The notes: generated by a model from the letters alone, not told the origin. 64,000 bases of DNA from Straminergon stramineum (GCA_963920665.1 OY987270.1:18626019-18690018), one strand, 5' to 3'. Positions 47,060-58,850 are shown, numbered from the stretch's first letter. Program-made: numbers and translations.

Positions 47060-49839
47060 GTTTACAACAATTGCCACAATTTGTCTAGGTGTAACTCAAT
47101 TAATGGACCTCACTAACACACAATCATGATTAACAAGGAAATTAACTTTGTAATAGGTTATATAACTTTATTGAGTTTAGTAAATAGAAATTTATGCTTG
47201 CATTATCCTAATGATGTAGAGGAGTGGAGGAAAAGACCTAGTACATCAAAACATTTACCAAGACCCCTGAAGGCAAATCATAACATTATTCCTCAACACT
47301 AACACTATTATATCCAAGAATGTTATGTAAATGTACTTGTCATTATTCCCATCAAATCTACCTCAACATCATTGTTCATTACGTCCAAGAATGTTATGTA
47401 AGTGTATATGTCATTATCCCTGTCAAAATGTCAAATTTACCTCAACATCACTATTCATTATGTCCAAGAATGTTATGTAAGAATACCAGTTGTCATTATC
47501 CTCGTCAAATCTACCTCAATGTCATTGTTCATTACGTCCAAGAATGTTATATAAGAGTACATATCATTATCCCTATCAATTTACCTCAACATCACTATTC
47601 ATTACGTCCAAGAACATTTTGTAAGAATACCAGTCATTATCCCTCAAATCTACCTCAATGTCATTGTTTAGTTTGTCATGGCACTCCCTCAATAGCTATG
47701 ACCACATGATCCCTTGTCTTGGCCTACCATCTCCCTCTATCACCGACAAAGAGGTTTATCATTGTAATCCACTTTTTCAATAAGTGAAATGCAAATTCTT
47801 TTTATATCGATGCCTATGTTTGATGGATTGTTGAGTTTCATGTGCAAATTTTATATTTATTTGAAAGGTACATGAAGACTTTTCAATTTTAATTTATTGT
47901 TCAAAAATAAATGAAGGCTTTAATTGCAAAAGAACTAAACTTCTCAAACAAGTTCATTAATTACACCCCAAGAGCCTAAATAAAGCATAGTAAAAAACAC
48001 TTTTAAAAAACCATACTAAATTTAATTCTAATACCTCTAACATATCTACATTGTTGATTCTTTTTATTGACACATCACTAAAGAAGATACCATTCAAGAT
48101 ATTTTTGAGTTTTACCACCTTTTTTCCTTTAATTCCCATATTGAATTGTTTTTTCAGGTAGTGACTCCAATTATATCTCTAATTTATTTATTCTAAATAG
48201 AAACTTTATAGATTTTTTTCACTATTTTTTTATCTCAATTTCCAAATTGCAATCAGTTTATTTCCCAATCCACTGCCTAAGTTGACATTGAACTCACGGG
48301 CAATTCTCCCCCCATTGCTAATGAGTATTATCGAAGTTACTTCAAGGTATTCTAATTAGATGAATTGCAATTCTCAAAACACTCATCATCTATCAACCTA
48401 GTTGGACAATTGAGCAATTTTCTCCCTCTCATTCCCATGTTGAACCAATTTTCCTAGTATTGAGTCCAATATTTTTCTAATTTTTTAACTCTAAATAGAA
48501 ATTTCACAGATTTTTTTCACCATATTTTTTCAATATTTTGAATTTGCAACCAATTCATTTGCCTAAGTTAACAATGAACTAACTGGCAATTCCCTCCTCC
48601 ATTGCTAATGAGTTTTCTCCAATTTGCCTCAATGAAATGAATTCTACTTGGATGAAGTGCAATCCTCAAAACACTCATTATCTATCAACCCAATTAGACA
48701 ATTGAGCAACTTTTTTCCATCTAATTCCCATATCAAATCCATTTTTCAAGTACCAAGTCCATTTTTTCCTCTAATTTTTTTCCTCTAAAAAGATTCATTT
48801 TATAGATTTTTTTCATTGAATTTGCTTGATCTTTTCAAATTGCACCCATGTTTGTTTTTTCCCGATCACAATGACTAAGGCAACGAAACATATAAGGGAG
48901 GTACAACCTCTTTTGAGCACATTGTTGTGTGAGAGAATGTCAATTTCAAGGAAAACCACAAATGTTTTTCTAAAGGAATCCACATGGCATTTTCCCATTT
49001 GTTGTTAAACTTTTCCAAAAAAATCTAAAATGGGTACACATGTCATTTTCTCATTTGTTGAGGTTGGTACTGGTAATTAACTCCCCTCCCACCCTACATT
49101 TGTATGTGTGTGAGATTAGTGTGGTTGACAAACAATATGGAATATTTCAAACACCATATCCAAATTTCATATTTGTAATTTTGTATTCGTAGTTCCATGA
49201 TTGTATGTTTTTATGTCTATATTTTGTATCAATATGCCGTATGTGTATGTTGTATCTATATTTTGTATTTGAATTCCATATTTATCTTGGACAGTTGAGA
49301 TTGGCTTCATTAGATGCCCCACATTTATATTTGCCCAACCACATCAATGATGTTGGGATGGTTTAATTTTTCCCAAAATGATTAGACGGCCTAGGTTTTT
49401 TGGCAATGGAGGGGCAATTGTTTTATCCCCCTAGGTTTTGTTGCCTCTTTTTGATACATTGTTACCAATGAGCTAATCCATGATTCTCCCCCTCCCATTG
49501 TCGACGAGTTTTCTCAAATCTTCCTCAATGAAGTAAATTCAAATTGGATGAAGTGAAACCATGCACTTCTCCAACCAAACATTCATCCACCACCGACCAA
49601 CCAAACCCAGTTGAGCAATTAGGGTTTTTTATTAAAAAAAAACAAGCAAGTCAACGGGGTTCTTTGAGTGAATTTCCCCTACAAAGCAATAAAATTATTT
49701 TAAAGGGAATATTTGACAAAATATTTTTGGTTTTCAATGAATAAAATCACTAACTTGCTACCAATCTTGGGATGGTACCACTCTATATTGGATGAATGTA
49801 AATTCATCCACAAATTGCAAGTTTCATCCATTTTCATGG
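47060..49839. other. Intergenic AT-rich stretch
   Basis: Apart from the tandem array at 47300-47660 there is nothing coding that I can support. Two diverged direct copies of about 300 bases appear around 48250-48490 and 48540-48790 (blocks GCTAATGAGT..TC, ACTCATCATCTATCAACC, then ATTGAGCAA), and a third relative at about 49470-49620. Confidence 0.45.
47300..47660 (+). repeat. Minisatellite array, about five units of 68-81 bases
   Basis: Units centred on TCCAAGAATGTTATGTAAG recur at about 47312, 47383, 47464, 47539 and 47609, each followed by GTCATTATCCC and TCTACCTCAA blocks. The 129-codon open frame through it is simply the translated repeat. Confidence 0.85.
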
Positions 49840-50135
49840 ATGTAAGGTGGGTACACTTGAAAGTGCCTCAAATTCGTTTTGTGTCTAGTTACTCTTATAA
49901 GGTTGTTGAGAACTTCATATTGTCTTGTTGGCAAGTGAAAGGAGGTTCCAATGCACCAAAGAACACACCATTTGGATATAGTATGCAAAAGTTACGGAGG
50001 GTCAAAGTTTATTTCTGAAAGCGTTTCTCCCACATAGGTACATAATTGATTTTGGAGATGTACACAGTCTGAAGATGTCGGTTTAAGATCAGGTGCCATT
50101 TTAGAGGTGCCATTTTGGGGGTGCCTACCATAAAT
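49840..50135 (+). repeat. Left arm of a diverged long inverted repeat
   Basis: Pairs with the complement of about 51320-51590. The best-conserved part (49920-50000) holds TTGTTGGCAAG, GGAGGTTCCAATGCACCAAA and GAACACACCATTTGGATA. Outside that, blocks such as TAGGTACATAA and GTGCCTACC still align. It could be the two ends of one decayed element or two inverted copies of a family. Confidence 0.55.
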
Positions 50136-50592
50136 AGCTTCATCCTTCCAGTGATTATCGCCAGCTTTCTGCACTGCCTAAAATAAATGAAAGAAAATAA
50201 AAAAAGAACCTGAGGCAGGCCACAGACAGAGGGCGATCATCAACGTTAAGATAGGACTTGCTTGCCTTGTTGATCCCAATGGAAGATGCCTTTGGACCGT
50301 AGGGACTGACGGAGAGCTGCAGTAGTTTGACTGGACATGGGAAACCAGCCACTGCCTGCCACGTGCGTTCTCTCGCAAGCTTACTACAATAATAAGTTAT
50401 TGTATTGAAGGTGTTGGTGTGGGCTAGTTCAGTTGCATGACTTGCATCGGTACAGTAGTGAGGCAACACATTCTTCATGGGTCGGACAAAAAGAAGGCGC
50501 TTTGGTTTGGACACACGGAACTTGGATTTCGAGGGTCTGACTTGCCGATTCTCATGGCAGGCCCCCGTTCACATTGTCGAACTCTTCTTCTA

Positions 50593-50780
50593 CACTGAAT
50601 AGGGGTATTAAGGGGACCAAAAAATTATAGGGACTGATTGTAGAAAATTGTAGATGTTTGAAACATGATGTACATCCCCTAGACACTTCAATAACTACTG
50701 ATGTACAATAAAAGTAGATATTTATATAGTATGGAATGTCGATTAATTAGTATGGGTCCCCTTAATACCCCTATTCAGTG
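50593..50780. mobile_element. 188-bp TA-flanked MITE, copy 2
   Basis: Same length and layout as 8748-8935, with CACTGAATAG ends forming an inverted pair of about 26 bases and TA on both sides (50591-50592, 50781-50782). Non-coding. Confidence 0.85.
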
Positions 50781-50872
50781 TAGACAACAGTGAAACTCAA
50801 TGCAACAAAATCAGGACTTCATAGATCATGAAGATTATCATACCCTTCCTTGTAAGTTATAACCCATAAACA

Positions 50873-50943
50873 ACGCGGCATATGTCTTTTGTCCAATCGA
50901 CGTCAAGGAAATCTCCTCTGTAGGACAAAAGTGCAAAAAATTA
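50873..50943 (+). repeat. Truncated family C MITE
   Basis: Only the first 70 or so bases of the family are present (CCCATAAACAACGCGGC to GGACAAAAGTGCAA), after which the similarity stops. Confidence 0.6.
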
Positions 50944-51319
50944 ACAATGCCTGCTACTACTCCAGAACATGCACGAAATGCTTCAGTGGCTGGTAATGGG
51001 TGGTTCTACTATAAGTTTACTTGGTGTGTCCCTGCAAAAATCACAAGTTCTAATCCAAAATCGTGCGTTGCGATACCCAAAACTTGATGCTCAAATGCCA
51101 AAAACAGTACAAAAACTCGATCTTATGTCAGGCCCCATGACGCAAGTCAAACAATCATGTGGAACATGGTAGGTTGAAGTGGGAGGCCGAAGATTTGCAG
51201 CATCTAGAGTTGAAAACATGCGAAGTCTCTTGCTAGTGGAAGGAAAAAGAAGGCCAGTCACCCTAAACTCCTTGTTGGACTAGTATTATGCAATCCATAT
51301 GGAAATGCTCTAAATTTTA

Positions 51320-51590
51320 GGTATGTTTGCACTTACGGTAGGTACCCCTAAAATCACCCTGTATCTAAAAGCACCATCTACAACAGGTGAACATTCCTAA
51401 TTTCAGTTATGTACCTATTTACATGGAGCACTTTTAGAAACAAGACTTTGACCGTGGATAACTTTTACATATAATATCCAAATGATGTGTTCTTTGGTGC
51501 ATTGGAACCTCCTTTCTCTTGCCAACAAGGAGATATAAACATTTGATCAACCCAATAATATTAACAATGCACAATACCAATTTGTGGCAC
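51320..51590 (-). repeat. Right arm of a diverged long inverted repeat
   Basis: Inverted partner of 49840-50135, separated from it by about 1.2 kb that itself contains the 188-bp MITE and the truncated family C copy. Confidence 0.55.
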
Positions 51591-51738
51591 TTTTGGATGT
51601 ATCTACCTTAGTGTTAAAAGAATATTGTTCCTGAAGGTCTTGGAAATGAATTTAGATCTATTTCTGGACAAGATTCATATTGCAATCATCAACGGTACCC
51701 TAATATCAAGTGTGAACATGCCTTTTAAGGCAATTGTA

Positions 51739-52007
51739 CAAAATCATGAAATTAGGTTGCTTTAATAATTAGTTTGTCTTACCCACGGTGGAGAAAGTTA
51801 CCTCATGACTCACCGCTTGTTCACATGGAAGTGCACGCAACTCTCTCAATTGGGCCTTGAACTAAGCTTAGTGCACCAAACCATGTCACATAAATGATTT
51901 TGGGTTGATGAAAATTATTGCGTCCTCATATAGTACTAACAATAAATATTTATATAGTGTAAAATGTCGAGAAATTAATAAGGGACAACCTAATTTCACT
52001 ATCAATG
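51739..52007. mobile_element. TA-flanked element related to the 188-bp family, copy 1
   Basis: A 269-bp segment with TA at both edges, inverted ends carrying GAAATTAGGTTGC and its complement, and a right half (AATATTTATATAGTGT, then GTCGAGAAATTA) homologous to the 188-bp elements. Non-coding. Confidence 0.6.
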
Positions 52008-52078
52008 TAAGGAATGTACAATCACCCACAATCAACCCAAATTACAACTTAGCATAGTTGTAAATTATTTCTTATTAA

Positions 52079-53011
52079 TTGGTCTAAATGCCCAAACTAC
52101 GTTTTTAGGCAACATAGCAATTTTAGGCAATTTACTAAGAACGAAGTTTTTATTCTTTTTCTTTGAAATTTTCACATAACATGTGTCCAAGGAGTAGCTT
52201 TAAAGCCCAATAGTTTTCATAACTTTTGATTACATAGTTCAGAAGTTATTGTATGATATATCATTTTCATTGCTCGGCAGGTAGCCTAAGCAAACCCTAA
52301 AAAATTCTTTAAAAATCACTTTTTTTAGAAAATAAAAATTTGAAATTGATTTTCTAGATTTATATATGCGTAGAAAGCTTTGAATCATTCCACTTTGATT
52401 AATGAGATGAAAGTTATGAGGAGTTTTAGTTTGCGGGTAATTATGGAATCTCTACTCTAAAATAACTTTGAAGTCCATTATTCAACTCTATTTTTGAATA
52501 TTTTTGGAAAAAAAATTAAATTTTAGGATGTTAAATACAACATTTAAACCATTGGGATTGGCGTTTTTCAATTCCATAATTAAATTCTTAACAATTTAGT
52601 ATTTTGAATCATTCTCTACTTCTTTCTACTTATTATTTTTTTCCTATATGTTGTACAATTCCAAATTATTTGAATTTTTTTCAAGCATGTAGCCAACTTG
52701 ACTTGAAAACTGAATCCAAAGAGGCACCTCCATTTTGAAAAAAAATTCATATAAATGTAACCTTGTGAAGTGCAGCTATTTTTTTTTGTAGGGCCAAAAA
52801 AAGGGGTTTTGTCTATTCAAAGGCTAATATCTTGCAATCTACATGGTGGAAATTTCTGAAATCTTTTCTACATCTTCTCAAACTAGTGTACTACAAGATG
52901 GTATGCTTACAAGTGTCCAAAAATGTTTTTTTTTCTAAAATTTGGTACTTGTACTAGTAATGGCATTTTTGGAGCATTTTTGGTGAAAACATAGTCAAAT
53001 ACACTTAGGGG
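52079..53011. mobile_element. TTAA-flanked non-autonomous element, family E copy 2
   Basis: A 933-bp copy aligned along its length with 28444-29374. TTAA lies at 52075-52078 and 53012-53015. The left terminus has decayed (TTGGTCTAAATGCCC), and the right end is CACTTAGGGG. Confidence 0.8.
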
Positions 53012-53015
53012 TTAA

Positions 53016-54246
53016 GTTGTGTTGTTGTAATTGAAAGAGGATTCTAATGTAGCTTAGCATGCATCATTTGGACCTTGTATAAATCAGTTATGAATTTTCA
53101 AAATATTGTCTTGAGATGCACTAAAAAACAACCCTAGATTCTCATAGACTTTCATTTTCAGATTCTATACATCTTGTCTAAGCACTATTTAAGGAAAAGG
53201 GAAGTTTTTGGGTCCAAATGTAGGTGTTGCATTTGGGGCAAGGTCGATTGTTGATGTACATACCTTACACATAAATAAATGTGAAATTCCAAATAAGAAC
53301 AATGTACTATTTTCATTATTGAATTGCCTAATTTTTTCTTAGAAGATCTTGGAGGGAGTCAAAAGTACAATTTAGACTTTCTTTTTATGCATTTTTTGAT
53401 CACCATATGAATAAACTATGAATTTTTAAAGTACTGAAATAGATGAATTTGGCAATAACCCTAGACTCTCATGAATAGAGGTTATACATTTTAGGCAAGA
53501 ATATGTAGGGGTCGATCTTAGAAGGAGGTCATAATTAGATGGAGTTACTTTAAATAGTTCATGAAAGTTCAAAGCAATTCCAAAGTTTGAGAATTTTGTT
53601 AGATTTGAAAAGAAAAAAAAATTGAAATTACATCATGTCCATATGATATTTTTTCATCATATTGATTGTGTGTAGAATTGGAATGCATTTTTGTACAAAA
53701 TTTACTTTTAATAATGGAAGTAAACTATTACTTGTATTCTATTGTAATGAAGTTGTTTTGATTCCATAATTTGGTGTGGTCGTTTCAACCTTTTCTCTCA
53801 CTTTTTCTAGGTATCAAAATTTTTCACATGAGACAATCTAAGTTTAGTATGAGAAAATTTTGACTATAAAATTTGTCTTCTTATTGCTATGTTTTTAGTC
53901 CATTAGACAATTTTGCATCATGTAAACCATATTTTATCAAGCTTCAACTAGAAAACCAATTCATTGATCCCATCTCTAGTTACATTCCTAAATTTGTAAG
54001 GAAAAAACTTGAGGTGAATTTTATCCCTTTTAGGGTTAAAATATCCTCTTTTGTTGTGAGTGTATCCTAGGAGGTCTAATTATATTACATCCACCAAATA
54101 GATGACATTTAAATATTGTAGAGAAAAACCTAAAGAAAAAAAATCTAAACTTCTTCAATAATAAAACAAGTAGCTACATTATAGTAGGATCTAGCCCTCT
54201 AGCCCTGGCTCTCTTTTCAAGTAAAATCCTCCTCACATATAAGTTA
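53016..54246. other. Intergenic AT-rich stretch
   Basis: No gene, clear repeat boundary or regulatory structure could be supported here. Confidence 0.45.
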
Positions 54247-54478
54247 CACAAAATAGTAAAATTAGGTTGCCTTATTCCAAGAAAATTACTTTACAAGCCA
54301 TCCAAGTCAATAGATATTTCTACCAATATTTTCATTTGTGCATTTGGAAGTTCATGAGTGCCACTTACAACAATACCTAATTCAAAAGTAGTAAATTTTT
54401 GTATGACAACAACAAATATTTATATAGTGTCAAATGTCAAGAAATTAGTAAGTTACAACCTAATTTCACTATTTAATG
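54247..54478. mobile_element. TA-flanked element related to the 188-bp family, copy 2
   Basis: A 232-bp segment between TA at 54245-54246 and 54479-54480, with ends CACAAAATAGTAAAATTAGG and CCTAATTTCACTATTTAATG. It is an uninterrupted sister of the next copy and so shows what that copy looked like before two later insertions. Confidence 0.7.
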
Positions 54479-54631
54479 TATACTAAATAGTGAAATCAGA
54501 TTGCCTAAACAATTAGGTTGCCCAACCGTAAGAAAGTTACTTTACAAGCCATCAAAGTCAAAAAATACTTCTACAAATATTTCCATATGTACATTTGGAG
54601 GTTCACGAGTCCCAATTACAACATTACTTAA

Positions 54632-55213
54632 CCCCTAAAGGACCAAGTGTCTATTTACCGTACGCAAGAAATCTTGGGTAGGCTCCTATGAAGTCATTTT
54701 TGGTGGGATGTTCATGAAATTTTGATATGATGTGTAACTATGTATCTCCTTCCTAAGAATCTAATTTTTTTTCCGATCATGTGCCCGGGTCAAAAGTTAT
54801 GCTGCCTTGAAGTTCACAGGCAGCTCAAGCAGCTTCAGGTAGCATGTATAAAACTCTTCCTATGATTTTGAAATTTGGTGGGTGTGTAGTTTACATGATC
54901 GAAGATGCAAATGTAAAAAAAAAATTATTTAGTGTAAGAATCTCATTCTAGAAGGAGTTAAAGTTTGTAGGCCATGTGCCCATGTTAGGTAAGGTTGGAA
55001 AAAAACTTTTTCACCTAACTTTAAATGTTATAATCTTTCAATCCGTGCAGTCAAAGTTTCTAAAAAAAATTCCGCATGTTCCCAAAGAAGTCTAGTTCAA
55101 ATTTGTATAGTTGAATTTTGGAAGACCCCCCTTTTTTTCATTTTTTCTTGCTGCCCTAAAAAGCGGCAGTTTTTGACAATTTCTGCCCAAAATGTGCCTT
55201 GGTCCTTCAGGGG
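54632..55213. mobile_element. TTAA-flanked non-autonomous element, family F
   Basis: A 582-bp element with CCCCTAAAGGACCAAG at the left and a one-mismatch complement at the right (CTTGGTCCTTCAGGGG). TTAA lies at 54628-54631 and 55214-55217. The empty site is present in the sister TA element at about 54384, which reads CCTAATTCAAAAG with a single TAA. Non-coding. Confidence 0.9.
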
Positions 55214-55236
55214 TTAATTCAAAAGTAGTGTATTCT

Positions 55237-55529
55237 ATGTCCAAAAAAGAAAAGAAAACCCAATGAAGGCTGCCAAGTTCCTCCAGAAGTTTGATAACAC
55301 TTGGCTTAGGACCCCATTCTTTGGTGCTTGTCAGGGTAGACACATCTCGTGGAATCTGAAGAGACCTAGCTGTGGGTCCTTTGGGTAGGGTCAGTGGTGT
55401 TGGTTCCTCTCTCTCTCTCCAGTTTGTCAGTTTCTCCAGGGCTCGGCCCTTGACTTTCCGCCGTTTGTTCTTGGTTTCTCTCTTGGAATGAACTCCGGGT
55501 TTCAAAAAAGAAAAAAGAAAAAAGAAAAG
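55237..55529 (+). mobile_element. Retroposed sequence with A-rich tail and 16-bp target duplication
   Basis: A 293-bp insert flanked by the perfect direct repeat AAAAGTAGTGTATTCT (55221-55236 and 55530-55545). Its 3' end is a run of A-rich units (AAAAAAG repeated). Long target duplication plus an A-rich 3' tail is the signature of LINE-type reverse transcription, so this is a SINE, a truncated LINE or a copied transcript. The body is less AT-rich than its host and contains a CT repeat. The minus-strand frame across it (55092-55505) is not recognised. Confidence 0.75.
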
Positions 55530-55631
55530 AAAAGTAGTGTATTCTTGTATAGAAAGAGTAAATATTTATAGAGTGTCAAATGTCGAGAAATTAGTGGGGG
55601 GCAACCTAATTTCACTAACTTATTCAGTGTA

Positions 55632-56040
55632 GCTTTTGTCAATGCAAAGCCTCCTCTGCATGCCCTAGAATTGAACCAAGTCAAGTACAAGGTACCCACT
55701 GATGTGTCCTTTCGTTGGTAACCATCAGAGTCTCACGGCATCAATTAACTTACACGTCGTTCCCAGCGCCACAGCACCCCCACAGCAAAAGTTACACTGC
55801 AGACTTCAACAATAACCGGTAAACACCAGTAAAACCAACTACCAGCGACCTGCAGTCACCGGTAAATATCCGACACCTGAAACTGTACGTGCAGTTTATC
55901 ATTACCCGACTTTGAATTCTCACTCTTCGAAAAAGGTGTTTTAATCCCTAAGAGAGCTGGCATCTATTATCTCGATTATAAATGTTTCCACGAACTTATT
56001 GTCAAAGCTTCAAAAACGGCGGATGAGGCACATTCAAGTA
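55632..56040 (+). repeat. Segmental repeat, copy 1
   Basis: About 400 bases matching 57901-58925 in the same orientation, with blocks GCTTTTGTCAATGCAAAG, TGTCCTTTCGTTGGTAACC, TTAACTTACACGTCGTTCCC and ACCGGTAAATATCCGACACC. This copy lacks the two foldback insertions found in copy 2. Less AT-rich than its surroundings; no supported gene. Confidence 0.8.
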
Positions 56041-56093
56041 TGTTGAAGAAGCAATTTCTGTCTATTTTTCAACAATGTGACATTAGTGTGTCC

Positions 56094-56623
56094 TGTCTTT
56101 TGGGTGGATAGTGACGCAGAGGTATCCACCCTAAAGACAAACTTATGTTAAATTCATTATTATTTAAATTCAATTTAGTTACCCCTCTTACCACCTCCTC
56201 TTCTAAAAAAATTATAATTTAATTAAGTTCATTTGAGTTCAGATTTGTTCTCCCTTCCACACCTCTTTCTAATTTTTACATGCCATTGTGATGGCATTTA
56301 ATATGGGATATCTCCCAAAATATTTGTACCGTATTTGTATACATATATGTAATCTATATATATCATATCTATAATTTGTATCATATATGTACCATATCTA
56401 TATTTGTATCGTATCTAATATTGTAATTTTGTATTTTTTAAGGATATTTTAAAAATATTTGTATATTTTAAGGATCAACAGCTTGTGATTATTTAAGCAA
56501 TCAATGACATTCAAGGAGGGAAGCATTTAAAAAAAAAATCAACGGCTTGTGATTTTTGGCATTGGAAGGGAGGTAACTAATGCAAACACTAGGAGGTGCC
56601 TTGTCTTTTGGGTGGATAGTGAC
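56094..56623. repeat. Segment bounded by 22-bp direct repeats, with a hairpin at the left
   Basis: A perfect 22-bp direct repeat (core TTTTGGGTGGATAGTGAC) occurs at 56094-56115 and 56602-56623. The left copy also forms a hairpin with 56123-56138 (GTCTTTTGGGTGGATA against TATCCACCCTAAAGAC). The AT-rich interior includes a stretch of GTATC/ATAT-rich low complexity near 56330-56420. It may be an insertion with a long target duplication or a short tandem duplication; not resolved. Confidence 0.5.
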
Positions 56624-57900
56624 TAGCATGGTCACTTAGTGCTTTGTGATTATGGTACAAGGTTTTGAATGAGTTCATATAGGGGAGGAATGCAAAATAA
56701 AAACTTGCGAAAATGAAGATTTGATGTCTAGAGTCTATTCATATCATTATTTATTTTGCGAAAACCATTCAAAATCTACATTTGCCTTCCACCTCCACCC
56801 TGACTCTCAAGAGTTAAAAGAAAATGCTAGATTAACCCTCCTAATTAAAAAAAACCTTGATGTATTGTATATTACAACAAATTTGAATGAACAAAATGAT
56901 GTGTTGTAAAATACAACTTAAAAAAATATTGAAATGATGAATTGTAAGAACAATTGTATACTACAATTCATGAATCTATCATTATCATTTGAATATTATT
57001 GTTATCAAATAGAATCAATTTGAAAACTGATTTCAAAGGAATTGAATGTCAATGATTTACAAATGATTTTTTTTGCAATGAATCTGAAATTTAAAATCCC
57101 AGAATCTATATTTTTAAATTTTTTTGTATTAGTTTACTAGTAAACATTAGTGACTTGAAAACTTTCATTTTAAAAATAACTAAAAAATATTGTTTCAAAA
57201 GTCAATGTTGATTCAAATATGGACAATTAACACAAGGATTCAACAAATATTGGTTGAAATTTAATTCTTGTCTATCGAGAATCTAATTTCTACATCTTCA
57301 ATAGTTGGATTTTGATCTTCAATATTGGATTTGAAGTAGTTTGATAGTCTAATCATCACTTCTAAAGATAAACTAAATAATACTCCATAGCACATGATGT
57401 TGAAGTGAGGTGGGTTTTTCTTGGGATTATTTTTCATAGCTTTTGAATAATTTGCCAGTGCCTAATTCACAATGTCAATGTAGCCAACTCAACTTGTAGG
57501 ATTGTATATTATACACTAATTTTTTTATAGTCAAGTGTGTAAATCTCACAAGATTGGCCATAGAGTTCAAATTTGATGCTCAATCAAATTTCTTTTGTAG
57601 TCCTTGTCATGTTTATCTTATTTCAACAATCTCCTATTCAAAATTATCATTAACCAAGAAACGATGGAGGGGCCTAAAAATATCCAATGGATGACAGAGA
57701 ATCCTTCTATGTACAACATAAGTCATTCAAATGTCCATCTTTGAAATTTTGTGTGAAAAGGGAAAATATTGCACAATAGTTTAACCTCCAATGAGTGCTC
57801 TTAGTTTTTTTTTCTTACAACAAATGATTCACATGGTACGAGAAAGGATGGTTTACAAAGGGAAGAGGCCTTCAAATGGCCCCATATTTTTTCTAATGTT
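56624..57900. other. Intergenic AT-rich stretch with a decayed family C copy
   Basis: 57661-57875 matches family C internally (blocks GATGACAGAGAATCCTTCTA, then CAATAGTTTAACCTCCAA) without clear TTAA ends. Otherwise nothing is supported. Confidence 0.5.
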
Positions 57901-58193
57901 AGCTTTTGTCAATGCAAAGTCTCTTTCTGCATAGCCTAGAATTGACGGAAGTCAAGTACAAGTACCCACTGAATGAATGATGTGTCCTTTCGTTGGTAAC
58001 CATCAGAGTCTCACTGCATCAATTAACTTACACGTCGTTCCCACTTCCCAACGCCACAGCAGCCCCACGGCAAAAGTTACACTGCAGACTTCAACAAGAA
58101 CCGGTAAACACCAGTACAGCCACCACCAGCGACGTGCAATCACCGGTAAATATCCGACACCAGAAACTGTACCTGCAGTTTATCAGTACCTGA

Positions 58194-58586
58194 GAGCATC
58201 TCCAATGCCAAGACGGGATCGGAACAGGGACAGTATTGAGATTTTGAAGTAGGAGGGAGGTGGACCCCATTCTGTTGGGGGGACTTTTAAGAAAAAATTG
58301 ACCCAATGCAAAGCTGGCAATCCAAACCTCAAATGGAATTTTTCACATTATAAAAAGGAGAGGAAAAATATCTATATTTAAAAAAGATCTTTCATGCAAA
58401 AAAAGGGAGTTCCAATTTATTGGCCTATATATAACAAAGCTTGAAAAAATATGGTAATTATGACTTTTTCCTAGGGTGAGCCAATATCTTTTTCTCTTTA
58501 TATTTTTCCAAATTGTCGGATTGGGGATGAAAAATGGTAGGACCAAGGATAAAGAGAGGCCAATGCCGGTTGCATTGGAGATGCTT
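58194..58586. mobile_element. Foldback MITE with GAGCATCTCCAATGC ends
   Basis: A 393-bp element inserted into segmental copy 2. The ends GAGCATCTCCAATGCC and GCATTGGAGATGCTT form an inverted pair, and TGA on both sides (58191-58193, 58587-58589) fits a 3-bp target duplication. The uninterrupted sister at about 55902 supports the insertion. The ends and 3-bp target resemble PIF/Harbinger-type MITEs (inference). Confidence 0.75.
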
Positions 58587-58650
58587 TGACTTTCTCACTC
58601 TACAAAAAAAAGATATTTTAACCCCTAAGAAAGTTGGCATCCAATACAAG

Positions 58651-58850
58651 TAGAACCTTTCTTAGTACCTAGTGCTGAGACTATGCACCAAGAGAGGTTT
58701 ATGCACTTACAAAGTTGCATTAATGGCCACTAACTAATGTGGCATCTAACTATATTACTTTCCAAAAAAAATTCCTTGAAATTGGGCCCACCCATGAACT
58801 TCTCTATTGCATATTATGCACTAATAGAATATGCAGTAAGAGAGGTTCTA
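58651..58850. mobile_element. Foldback MITE with TAGAACCTYTCTTA ends
   Basis: A 200-bp element in segmental copy 2 with ends TAGAACCTTTCTTAGTAC and a complement of TAGAACCTCTCTTACTGC; the similarity extends outward a few more bases (TACAAG, CCTGTA). It is absent from segmental copy 1. The target duplication is unclear. Confidence 0.65.

Larger units (their letters stand above)
54483..55629. mobile_element. TA-flanked element, copy 3, carrying two nested insertions
   Basis: TA at 54481-54482 and 55630-55631. After removing the TTAA element (54632-55213) and the retroposed segment (55237-55529) with their target duplications, about 252 bp remain that align with 54247-54478. Confidence 0.7.

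Noticed and set aside
47320..47709. A 129-codon frame
   Set aside because: It is the translation of a minisatellite array with repeated His/Tyr/Cys blocks, not a gene.
55092..55505. A 137-codon minus-strand frame
   Set aside because: It crosses the boundary between a retroposed insert and a TTAA element, so it is younger than the insertion and unlikely to be functional.
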